From Lophium mytilinum (lineage: Eukaryota; Ascomycota; Dothideomycetes; Mytilinidiales; Mytilinidiaceae), in assembly GCA_010093605.1 (NCBI GenBank), contig MU004188.1:134341-198340 (forward strand): a DNA stretch of 64,000 bases. Reading direction: 5' to 3'. A program made the position numbers and the translations under genes. A model generated the notes under the pieces. That model worked only from the letters and a program-made list of their open reading frames with translations, ran no database searches and was not told the DNA's origin. The first letter of the stretch is position 1; each line of letters starts with the position of its first letter. Of this stretch, positions 44,743 through 54,567 are shown in pieces.

Positions 44743-46199
44743 ATGTGGCCCACCACGCCTCGCTCAACTCCTGGCTCGCGCCGGGGCCGCCGCGGAGGAG
44801 ATCTGCGGCTAACGCCTAGAGCAGCTAGCGTGAACAGCTCCAACCTGCACCACGCCAACTACCTCACCCGCGACGAGTTCCGGTTCCGCGACACACACAT
44901 CTACCATTTTCCCTCACCACAAGGCACCGAAGACATGCAGCACGTCTTCTCGCACCAACAGCAGTTCCAGGGCGACTGGGCTGCTGGCCACCATCAGCAC
45001 CCGGCCCACCACATCCAAGCCCAGCAGCAAGCCCAAGCCCAAGCTGCCGCCGCCGCCGCTGCCGCTGCCCAGCAGCAGAATTACGCCCGCATTGGAGCGA
45101 ACAATAATGTGTCAGGCCTAGCAATGGGTAACATGGGCCCTGGCGACCACGGTGCTGGCCTTCTCACCGCGGAACAAGGCATCTCCGAGGACAATAGGCG
45201 GGTCTTGGATTGGATTGCCCAGCTGATGAAGCCTGCGACGCGCGAGACAGCGCTGCTCGAGCTGAGCAAGAAGCGAGAGCAGGTCCCCGAGTTGGCGCTG
45301 ATTCTATGGCACTCGTTCGGTATGCTTTCCAAGTCCCTTTGGCTATGGTGGGGCTGGAACCGTGGGCTAACAGTGAATCTCCAGGTGTCATGGCTTCACT
45401 GCTGCAGGAGATTATATCCGTCTACCCTCTTCTAAACCCTTCTCAGCTCACAGCGGCTGCATCGAATCGGGTGTGCAATGCTCTTGCGCTGTTGCAATGT
45501 GTGGCATCGCACACGGACACGAGGGGTTTGTTCTTGAGTGGTGGGTAGCAACGCCTCATGTATCTAACAATGGACACGCTAACTAGTGCAGCACATATCC
45601 CGCTTTTCCTATATCCGTTCCTCAACACAACCTCGAAATCCCGCCCATTCGAGTACCTCCGCCTCACCTCCCTAGGCGTCATCGGCGCACTTGTCAAGAA
45701 CGACTCCTCCGAGGTCATCAACTTCCTCCTCACCACCGAGATTATTCCTCTATGCCTAAGGATCATGGAGACAGGCTCTGAATTGAGCAAGACTGTAGCT
45801 ATCTTCATTGTGCAAAAGATACTGCTTGACGACACCGGGCTGGCTTACATCTGCCAAACATACGAGCGCTTTTACGCCGTCGGGACGGTTCTGAGCAACA
45901 TGGTAAACCAGCTCGTAGAGCAGCAGACGGTCAGGCTGCTGAAGCATGTTGTTAGGTGCTTCCTGAGGTACTTTCAACCCACCATACTTTTTGAATGGAC
46001 GATGCTAATTCGCAATAGACTCAGCGACAATGCTCGCGCCCGCGAAGCCCTTCGCCAATGCCTTCCCGAGCCCCTCCGCGACGCGACCTTCTCCTCCGTC
46101 CTCCGCGACGATGCTGCCACCAAGCGCTGCCTTGCACAGCTGCTCATCAACCTTTCCGACAACGTCATCGACGCCAACAACCAGGGAATGATGCACTGA
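44743..46199 (+). CDS. caf40: Caf40/Rcd1/CNOT9 subunit of the CCR4-NOT complex (429 aa)
   Basis: Four exons (44743-45319, 45385-45540, 45592-45967, 46019-46199) with in-phase introns of 51-65 nt. From residue about 150 the armadillo-repeat fold characteristic of Rcd1 is nearly unbroken: [94 protein letters not shown] and [20 protein letters not shown]. It acts in mRNA deadenylation and translational repression, in the cytoplasm, binding NOT1. The N-terminal 150 residues are a variable, Gln/Ala/His-rich region with a QA-repeat tract (about 45028-45078), which is usual for fungal orthologues. Start at 44743 ([11 protein letters not shown]); an upstream ATG at 44708 is out of frame. Confidence 0.95.
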
Positions 46200-47260
46200 T
46201 CGAACAAGCCACCCTTCTCTCAGTATCATTATATCCAGACCTCAAATCAGTAGACTACAACCACTCGGTTCTCCCAACCAGGTATAGAACCACACCAGCA
46301 CGAACGACGGCACGCATGGCATAGCATACGGAACGGAACGGCGTACCCCGGTCAACATTCTCTTCCAACCTTGCATATTCTGCTTTACCATCACATATTT
46401 GGACACTTTCTGGAATCATGACATTGGTTCCAACTTATTTTCAAGGGTTTGCTTTCTTCCTTTCTGACCTTTTACTTCTTCTGACCTTTTACTTCTTTCT
46501 GAATCTTTCCCGGCCTTGCTTACCACGGATACCCAAATACCCCCGTTTCTCACTGGCTTGGGACAGATGCATCTGATTGAGACTGCTCAAGGCGCGAATC
46601 ACTATGGAATTGGTGGTGCAGTGATGAAGTGAGGGGGAAAATGCGATATATTTCATTATCTAATTCCAAGGGGTCTGCGTGCTGCTTCGTTTCTCCTTTC
46701 ACGAGTAATGGGTCATCGGTGCCGGGGTTCTTTCGCGCATGCATGGAGCCAGGTGCCCAGGTTCTGCTTGGTCGAGGTGCGACCTCGGTGTTGTCTAGAG
46801 AAGCGAACGGTGCTTCCTGCGCGGCAGCTGAGGAGCACATCTAGGTTATGGAGACTATGTATACTATCATGGAGCTTTCTTCCTTAAGGCAGTAATAGAG
46901 TGTTTGATAATTGCATTATGATCCTTTGGGGTGGTTGCAGGTGAGGGTGTGTATGAGGGCGCGGAGGGAGTATTGGAGAAACTAGATTCAAGACAAGGTA
47001 CGCATACTTACTATGAACTTTCCCATACGCGCTCTGCCACATCATAATCGGCTATGGCCTGAGGACTATCTATTCCGCACCTATGCCTCAGTTGGGATGT
47101 CGCTTAGCTCGGCATAAGCTGAACCACACCGCCGCTGGCCAAGCTCGTCCCTCAACCACAGTTCCAACCTGCCAACAATACCGTCAAAGGACAATTCCCA
47201 GCGACATGCCACGCAAACCAAAAAAAACAAGGCTTGCGACAACTCCGCCTCGGCTCCACC
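46200..47260. other. Intergenic
   Basis: 1.06 kb after caf40. A short tandem duplication (TTCTGACCTTTTACTTC) lies about 46462-46496. A minus-strand frame at 46550-46840 (96 codons) has a Ser/Pro/Glu-rich composition and an ATG, but no homologous motif or splice partner, so I leave it as an unproven candidate. Confidence 0.4.
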
Positions 47261-48718
47261 ATGGGCAACCAACTCCTCCTTCTCGGCTTAAGATCCAAGG
47301 CTCCGTCTGTTCCATATGAAGGCGATCCAGAAATCCTAGCAGAAATGGCATTCAGCGGGTTCTCTCCCGAGGAGCTCTATCTCGCCTTAAATCCGCCATT
47401 TCGGATTCTCGACCTTCCCGAAGAGCTGCTAAACGAGATTGTTGCGTTAGCCTGTTCCGACTACATGAGTCCAGCGAAGGGCATGTTCGTGCCCAGGCAA
47501 TCAACCTACAAGGCTGCTCTATCTCTATCACGAGTTTGCAAGACCTTTTATCGCTTGGCCACTCCAATTCTGTACTCTTCTCTCAAGTATTGGGAGCGCC
47601 GTTACGATACCGCCTCTTTGAGAACACCACATCAGCTACTTTATCAGACGCTTCAGAGCAAGCCCTCTCTTGCGCGTTGCTGTAAGGAGCTAGAACTTGA
47701 GCTACACGACTACAACCGCCCTGATGAAGAATCAGAGTCCGACGAATCTCCATCAATCAAAGAGTGTCGTTGCAGCAATCAGCATATCCATGGGTGCGGG
47801 TGGAAAGTCGTCCAATCCACACTTGCACTACTACCCCGAGTCGAGTCGCTCGGCCTCAGATTTACTTACACGCCAGAGTATACTGCACCAGGGTCACTGT
47901 GTCTTCAATCGCTATGTGAGGTTCTTACTCCGCTGCGGCAGCTGAAGAAACTGAAATTGGGAAATTTTTATAGAGGCAGCAAATTTCCCAAGGTATTACA
48001 TCTCAGCCTTCGGCCCCCTTATCGTCCTGTGCATACTAATACATCCATCGCAGGAATTCGAAGGCTCGGCCGCTTTCACTTCAATCGAGCTGCGACACGT
48101 GAACCGTGATTTCGAAGAGTTTGCCGCCTTTCTAACATGGCCAGCGAGGCTCGAACATGTCACACTTACTGGAACTTTCTTCTGGCCGGAGGACGTTGAC
48201 TTCAGCACCCTTCGAAACGCTCTCTTACCACATCGCGACCACCTAAGTGGTTATCTATCTGCCACTGCAAGGCAATATGCCCAATTGACGTCTCTGATTT
48301 TCGGAACCTCGAAACTCTCTGGTTGCACACCCGCAATATGATCGCTCAGTGGACCGCAGAGGATGTATGCCGGAACATCCTCTCTGCGCCACGCCTGCGG
48401 AAGCTGGGCTGGGACGGCTGGCAGGAGGTGGATTACGAAGGCGGGCAGGAGATGGATGACCAAGGCTACCCGCATCTGCCATGCCTTGATTCTAGACCTG
48501 AGCAGGCGCAGTGGCTAAGCCGTGTTGTGAGTCTCGCAAGTGCAGACAATTCCGCCCTTCGCGAGGTTGAGATTCTGCTTTGGCCATATGGGAAAGGTCG
48601 CAGCCGGAAAACGGAAGCAGAAGCCTATTTGGAGCTTTTAGACCCTGTCAAGAGTGAGATGGCAGCACTTGGCATGAGGCTGGTCTGTCAGATGTACGCC
48701 CTACCGGGTTTGTGGTAG
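47261..48718 (+). pseudogene. F-box-like protein of a different family, with a frame change
   Basis: Exon 1 (47261-47992) encodes MGNQLLLLGLRSKAPS..., with an F-box-like motif FRILDLPEELLNEIVALAC and the following helix SLSRVCKTFYRLATPILYSS. A 61-nt intron (47993-48053, GTATTA...CGCAG, branch ATACTAATAC) leads in phase to EFEGSAAFTSIELRHVNRDF. The frame then runs to a TGA at about 48340, but sequence that clearly belongs to the protein, DFRNLETLWLHTRNMIAQWT to MYALPGLW, is in the next frame from about 48250 to 48718. The only GT...AG pair that could fix the phase encloses 25 nt, too short for an intron. I read this as a frameshift or sequencing error near 48245-48290. It does not share blocks with the other five F-box-like genes. 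Confidence 0.6.
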
Positions 48719-49301
48719 GAATGCTGTGGACGAGTAGGACAATTTGCCTTAACATGGGGAAGGTTTGCTGTCAGTCCCTTGCCATAGGAGGTAGATGTCT
48801 GTGCGTTTTCTTCCCACTGTCTGCGGGGCTCTCATGCTTCATTTGAAGATGGGGCCAACGGATACACTTTCAGCCTGCGCACACCATATCGATACTGTCT
48901 GGAATTGCCTCCGTCGTCCACAACAGCGTACTCCCCTCTCATTTGGAAGGCTGGAAATACCATGAGGTACCTCTCACAGCAATACATGAGCATACGGATA
49001 TATATCCAGATACGTTTCAAATGTATAGATCTGCGGCGAGGGAAGGGAGACTGGAGCATCATACCACCTCGCGTGGAGCATCGGTTATAAGAACGTAGAG
49101 TGGGTGAATCGGTATCACAGATTGACACATAAAGCACATGGTAGCTCCGCAAGGTGAATGAAGCCACAAGGAGGTTCGGTCCGCCTATAATACCTTTCTG
49201 ATGTCTTCCTCATCACCACACTTTTCTCGTCAACCACAACAGCACCTTCATACACAACAACACCTTCAACCACAAAAACAGCTTTAACAACTACTCCAAA
49301 A
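48719..49301. other. Intergenic
   Basis: 583 nt. It ends in a promoter-like stretch with CAACAACA-rich leader sequence (about 49225-49295) just before the next start codon, typical of fungal 5' UTRs. No gene seen. Confidence 0.5.
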
Positions 49302-50671
49302 ATGACCTGTCCACTTCTGGACCTGCCTGTCGAGCTCCATCTCGTGCTTGTTGACACCATCAAGGAGACTTCATCCACAGAGTCCGAGGCCCGCAGAGAC
49401 ATCATCAGCTTAAGCAGCACTTGCCCATACTTCCGCTCCCTTCTTTCGCCAATCGTCTTTGACCGTTTCACCCTTCGAAATGACGACTCCGCCCAATCCG
49501 TCACTACCCTTGCGGCTCTGAGGGCAAATGAACACAATGAACACATTAAGCACTTACGCTTCGAAGGGTCAATGCGTGGCTTTACGGTCGCCGAAAACGG
49601 GGGGTACCGTATACGCGACCGTATGCGCATGTGGCCAGAAGACCTGCATACACTGGAGATCAAGGAGGTTGAGGCTTACTTCTCCGGCGGCGTATACGAC
49701 GTCCTGTCGAATCTCCACCGCTGGTTCCCGAACTTGGACGCGGTCTCCATCCACTTCGACGTTGAAGATTACTGGCACTTCCATTTAGACGTCACAGAAT
49801 ACAACTCTTCTGACGGAATCCTCCTAGAAGATCTCCAGCACGCTAAAATCGAGGAACAAGTCAACCCTTATCGCAGACTGATGCCGAAACGTACACCGCG
49901 CTGGCTAGGAACAGGTCCCACCATATCCATACTCTCTCCTTGCGCGATATGCCCGCCCTGAACGTGTCATCCTTCTCCAATATTTCCTTCCAAGCTTTCC
50001 TCCGCGCCTTTCGATCAGTCGACCTCTCACTATATGGCGGATACCGCACCTACGCAGGCTACCAAGCCTGCGACTCCTACTCCTTCTTTGCGTAGCAGCT
50101 AGCAGTGCTTTTCTTCGATCACCTTAATACCCCTACCACGACAAGCTTGAGCATTTCCGCGTCCGACGACGGGCCCCTGGGTGCCCCAGACAGCTACAAC
50201 TTCCCCAAGACGCTCCCGCTCGCGGCCACCCACATGTCCGCACTCAAGATTCTCCACCTCGACGGCATCGTTCTCTGCGCCGAGCTCCGCGACTTCCTCG
50301 CAACCCACGCAACTAGCCTCGCAGACATTGCCTTTGTATCCTGTTTTGGTCGTTACAGCGGTCTTGCTAACACACCGTCCACCTGGGCCGCTCTCTTCGA
50401 GGGCTTCGCATCCGCCAGCCCCACCGCGCTCCGGCGCATCGAGGTGAAATCACACCTGTCCTCGCACGACGGGCACCGCGGTGGCGGGCGGATCCCGCTG
50501 AATCTCGACCTGAGCGATCAGACTGAGGCTTGGCTGAAGGCGGGCCCCTCCACGCGGCGCTGCTTTTACTACGAGGCGTGCTGGGATAACGAGCGCGTTT
50601 ATGTGAGCGAATGGGGGTCCAAATGTGGAGGCTTATTCGGGAAAAAGACCAGGAGGGGTATGATGCACTGA
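49302..50671 (+). pseudogene. F-box-like protein, family member 4, with frameshift and internal stop
   Basis: Begins MTCPLLDLPVELHLVLVDTI with the family block FDRFTLRNDDSAQSVTTLAA and HIKHLRFEGSMRG. The frame shifts near 49855-49880: the original frame ends at 49961, while the conserved continuation (AETYTALARNRSHHIHTL) is in another frame. That frame meets one in-frame TAG at 50093-50095, exactly where other members have FYSKLGSLFF, then runs open from LAVLFFDHL to 50671, including SALKILHLDGIVLCAELRDF and TPSTWAALFEGFASASPTAL. The only possible intron at the shift would be 17 nt. So there are at least two lesions, and the copy is probably dead. Its leader and F-box part look intact, so a short N-terminal product is possible. 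Confidence 0.7.
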
Positions 50672-50720
50672 TGCGTATTGCTGCACGCAATGCGGCGAGG
50701 GATGTGAGGGGTTGACGCCG

Positions 50721-50830
50721 TCTGAGGTGGCCCGAAGAGCTATCCCGCGTGTCGCCTTTGTCGTTTTCCGATTCATAGGGGCATGCCAGGGGCACTCAAG
50801 CGTTGGCGGACAATTTTACATAACCCTGAG
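50721..50830 (+). repeat. Direct repeat, copy 1 (3' flank of F-box-like member 4)
   Basis: About 110 nt that align with 53409-53517 at roughly two-thirds identity, sharing CCCGAAGAGCTAT, CTCAAGCG and TACATAAC in the same order and spacing. It starts 50 nt after the stop codon of member 4. Confidence 0.7.
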
Positions 50831-50934
50831 TGGGTGCGTATCATATTTGAATAGTCGACCAAACTGCTATACTTCTCTCTTATTTTGAATGCTGCACGCA
50901 CTATGAAGCTTCTTTTGTAGCGCTGTCGCTCTAC

Positions 50935-51440
50935 TCTGCTCAATTAACATCACTATCAAGAGTGACTTTGCCAGAGGGTATTAAGCTACGTCCGAAGCTA
51001 GTCTAATATCTCTTCCTTCGCTTAAATGTAACTCTCTAGCTTTAAGATTCGGCATTCTGCTTCCTCGCAATGGGGATATCTTACTACTTCACCTCTGCTT
51101 TAATCGCTCGATACACTTGTAAGGATTCCCCCATCAAGCTGGTAATATCTACCGTGTGGGAAACTAGGCCTTAACTATAGGCTTACAGATATCATAATTC
51201 TCTGCCCTTACTCGCTTAACACCACCGTAAGGGCCGCACCAGCTAGCAGGTACAATCCACGCCAGAAGGTAGTCTAATGTCCACTGTGTAGTATAAGACT
51301 AGGTCTTTTATTCAAGCTTGGGGACATCTCACTACCCCGAGTCTACCGTTGCTCGCTCGACACCACTGCAAAGAGTGCCTTCGCGAGAAGATATCAGCCA
51401 CTTCAAACTGTAGTCTAGAATTGAGTGTGCTACCATGGCT
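50935..51440 (+). repeat. Degenerate tandem repeats with RIP-like differences
   Basis: Related segments recur with a spacing near 250-270 nt: GGGGATATCTTACTAC at about 51072 against GGGGACATCTCACTAC at about 51322, followed by TCGCTCGATAC against TCGCTCGACACC. TAACATCAC (about 50945) matches TAACACCAC (about 51215), and each unit carries a GTAGTCTA-like motif downstream. Several differences are CpA to TpA. Confidence 0.5.
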
Positions 51441-51554
51441 CACGTCTCCCCGTAACTTAGGTGCAATCTGGCAATCGTTTATGCACGAGCTCTTTCGTTC
51501 TCTCTACGACACCGCTTTCGATCTCTCTGATACCAACATCTCCAGCAGTCTGCC

Positions 51555-52457
51555 ATGGCGTGCTTACTGCCGGGCCTCGCAGATGAACTCCAACTCCTCA
51601 TCATCGATGCCATCCATGACCTCGATGCCCTCGATAATCCCGATTCGCAAAGCTGTCCCAAGACGCTTTTGAATCTGAGTACCACTTGCCTGCAGTATCG
51701 CGCACTTCTGCGGCTGAAGCTCTTCGACACCGCTACACTACGCAACACCATAATTAGCGCGGCTTCAATCCATGCTTTGGCAGCTAGCGAGTACGCCGAG
51801 AACGTCAGACACATACAGTTCAAAGGCTCTATCGATATTAGGAAATTCTCAGCTGCAATGGACGACGTGATATGCTCTCGAGGAGGTTCCATTGACGTCG
51901 ACGAGTACCAACGGGCTGCAGCGGCGGTGCTTTTGCCACGGCAAGTTCATGACATCTTATCGAATCTCGGGCTGTTTGCAAACTTGGACACCTTAACGGT
52001 CTGTTTCGACGTCGGTTTAACATGGTGGCCCCAACACCCACAGCTTCATCTACTACTAGAAGAAGAGAAAACACACCACTGGATGATCCTGTTCAAGAAA
52101 ACTGCCGAGGCGCTGGCTACGAATCAGCAGCACCAGATTACGACACTGAGGCTCTTAGAGGTGGTGCCCACGCCACACTGTTCGTCCTCCAACACCTTGT
52201 ACTCCACAGCCGGTCGCTTCTTCGAGAGCATTGAGTCACTTTATGTCACCTTCAAGAAGGATGTCTCCCAAGGATGCGACCTCGACACCAGTTATCCCAG
52301 ACACTTTCGCATCTCGATGTTTGAGTTCTTTTCTGGGTATTTACAGGCCGGTAAACATGTCAGATTCGGACAGAAAGAGTGGAGAGTCGATTCTGACGGG
52401 CAAAACAAGGTCGATATATTTAATTCCATCGTTGATCTGTCTCTATTGATGTGGTAG
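51555..52457 (+). CDS. F-box-like protein, family member 5, C-terminally short (300 aa)
   Basis: Starts MACLLPGLADELQLLIIDAI, aligned with the starts of members 3 and 4, and keeps the blocks LLNLSTTCLQYRALL, LFDTATLRNTIISAASIHAL, SEYAENVRHIQFKGSI, VHDILSNLGLFANLDTLTV and LFKKTAEALATNQQHQITTL. The frame stops at 52457 near block five; the C-terminal third seen in members 1 and 2 (the LRHL-like half with TWGDLFRAL) is missing and not found downstream. A repeat shared with the 3' flank of member 4 lies about 0.95 kb further on, suggesting that the 3' half of the gene was lost or replaced. May be expressed as a short F-box protein or be decaying. Confidence 0.6.
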   Translation: MACLLPGLADELQLLIIDAIHDLDALDNPDSQSCPKTLLNLSTTCLQYRALLRLKLFDTATLRNTIISAASIHALAASEYAENVRHIQFKGSIDIRKFSAAMDDVICSRGGSIDVDEYQRAAAAVLLPRQVHDILSNLGLFANLDTLTVCFDVGLTWWPQHPQLHLLLEEEKTHHWMILFKKTAEALATNQQHQITTLRLLEVVPTPHCSSSNTLYSTAGRFFESIESLYVTFKKDVSQGCDLDTSYPRHFRISMFEFFSGYLQAGKHVRFGQKEWRVDSDGQNKVDIFNSIVDLSLLMW

Positions 52458-52812
52458 AACAACTCGTCATAGAATTCCGTACACTTGTTTACCACTGCTA
52501 GAGAGGCCTTGCGGTATTTTCAGCGCTCCGAATGGAAGAAAACTACGGTGGTTTAGACCGGTGAACCCGCGAGGCTAACACAGACAGCGTCGGCATGGTG
52601 GTGGCCGGAGAGCATATTCTCGAACTGACAGGTAATCTTTTGCAGCTCAGCGGCAGTCTTCAGGCAGCGTTAGATACCGCTGCTTGCCGTCGTTAGGGGT
52701 GCTTCATAGCACACTAACGAAATTGACGAGATGTATGTTGGATGAAAAAGCACGCCCCGCCTAACATTAGGGGGACCGGAAAATAAGCGATATTATATAC
52801 TCCAACAATGTA

Positions 52813-53045
52813 AGCTACCCGGAGAGCGGGATACAGATTCACGGCTGGCTCCCCCTGTATTCCAGAAGGGGCAAGTCTTGGCCTTTCGCAAAATCGTGGA
52901 GTGCCGCATCTGCCATCCGTAGAGCGGGATGCAAATGCACAACCGACCGCAACTAGCTAACACAGATTGAAAGTTGAGGGAAAAGCCGATCACGTGCCAT
53001 CTCCCAAAGCACCAGGTCTTGGCGCGTCCAAAAAGCGTGGAAGGC
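52813..53045 (+). repeat. Degenerate direct repeat, two copies of about 100 nt
   Basis: GAGCGGGATACAGATTCAC at about 52818 matches GAGCGGGATGCAAATGCAC at about 52922; further along, AGTCTTGGC...AAAATCGTGGA (about 52871-52897) matches GGTCTTGGC...AAAAAGCGTGGA (about 53013-53042). Most differences are transitions. The second copy carries extra sequence in the middle. Confidence 0.5.
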
Positions 53046-53408
53046 GGAGCAGTAAATTCACCAGATTAATCAGTGGGGCATACATTTCCCTACGCCTGTC
53101 TACCGCTGCTTGTGGTGCCTTGATCCATTTTGAAGACATAAATGAGATAGAAACTCTGAACTGTGGGCTATGTGGAAAATTATTGAAAGATTTCAAGCAG
53201 TGGCAGATAGGTGTGTATACGACCGCACCCGAGTGTCCCAATTTTTCCATGCTAAGCGTGATGGGCAAGAATATAAGGGCAGCTAGTCCAGATGAAGTAG
53301 AGTAAGGCTGACGCTTGGCGGCAAGGCACACCTTGACGTGTCGATCACCTGTTAGGGCTCGTCAAAGAAAGGAAGCAGTCTTTTCGGACTCAGTCTGAGG
53401 TGACCCGG

Positions 53409-53517
53409 TCTGATGTGACCCGAAGAGCTATTCGGCGTGCCAGAATCGCCTATTTCTGATCGATGATGACATAGCAGGGGGCCTCAAGCGGTGCTAGGCC
53501 AGTGTACATAACAGCTG
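53409..53517 (+). repeat. Direct repeat, copy 2
   Basis: Partner of 50721-50830. It is immediately preceded by a tandem 15-nt duplication (GTCTGAGGTGACCCG then GTCTGATGTGACCCG, from about 53393). Confidence 0.65.
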
Positions 53518-54567
53518 AAATCCGAAGGGTCGGAAATTCCTGGATCTTGGATTGCCACATTCTGTTCAACGGAAATGTACGAGGGGTGACGAGGTTGATT
53601 GCCGGAAGCAAGAAGCTGGAAAGGTCCAGCGTTCACGAACCTGTGAAGTTGATGTATTGACTCGCATCTGCCTTTGACGGAGTTCGAAGGAAGAGAAATG
53701 AGAAGCTGTGCGTGTGAAACATGCAAAGACGGTGTATGGCTCTTGGAGAGGCAAACCAAGCCTATAGCAGAGTTAGAATGAAGTTTATTGCGATATTTTC
53801 ATTCGGGTGCAAGGGCATGTCTATGCCCACATCGATCCGTTATCAACGAAACAGTGTCACTGCTCACACTCTCTCGACGTACGTCTTAGAGACTCATCAT
53901 GCTAATCCAACCTATGCGCCCAACCTCGTCGAAATCAGAATAACCACCAGGAAGAGAGAAGAAAAGAAGGCATTGCCCCGCTGAAATGCAACATCGACAA
54001 AGCTAAGACGAGGTAATGGCAATAGCTACCTGTAGTTTCCCTCATCCAAGAAGAACATCAACAGCAACGAGTTAGCCGCCAATGGTACGCCGCTCACCAA
54101 ACCCCAAACGAGCGCCAAGTCCGCTGCCCTTATTTCCTATTCCATCCGAGACTTGAATGGTCCCGTCCAATTGTTCCCCCAGGGTGCCCTTCAAACGCCA
54201 ATCGTGAGCCAAATCCAGTAGCGCCGAATCTGGTTCGCTAAACAACCATCAAAAGGGATTCATCTTTTGTCGAGTACTCGATGTTGTTCGACCGAAGTAT
54301 GTTTTCGACATGTGCAATGCGTTGCGTGCATGCGGTCGTGCTTTTCTCTAAGCTCTAGCACAAACGGTCTAACTTGGATCATTTTGCTTCACCCGCCCTC
54401 ATGCCCCTCTTCTTTTGTCGTGTGTGATGCACGCATTGTTGTGCGTCGCTCTCCGCGATAGTCGTCGCACCACCGCGGCCCCGCTTCCTCTTGCTCTTCC
54501 CTCTTCCCTCCCGTCTTCAGATGTCAAAGTTCATATGTCGTCAGAAATTTCCCCCTCGCGCTCTCAC

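Larger units (their letters stand above)
50672..51554. other. Repeat-rich intergenic region between F-box-like members 4 and 5
   Basis: 883 nt. It contains one copy of a repeated 3' flank (50721-50830) and degenerate tandem repeats (about 50935-51440), both listed separately. No gene seen. Confidence 0.5.
52458..54567. other. Gene-poor, repeat-bearing region
   Basis: 2.1 kb with no convincing gene. It contains a degenerate direct repeat (52813-53045) and the second copy of the 3'-flank repeat (53409-53517). Open frames at 52967-53305 (plus) and 53484-53759 (minus) lack recognisable domains. From about 54300 it becomes pyrimidine-rich and lies next to the 3' end of the arrestin gene. Confidence 0.45.

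Noticed and set aside
46550-46840. Minus-strand 96-codon frame downstream of caf40
   Set aside because: Plausible composition but no homology, splice site or context; kept only as a candidate in the intergenic note.
49857-49877. A 17-nt GT...AG stretch that would repair the frame of F-box-like member 4
   Set aside because: Far below the shortest credible spliceosomal intron, and a second lesion remains downstream.
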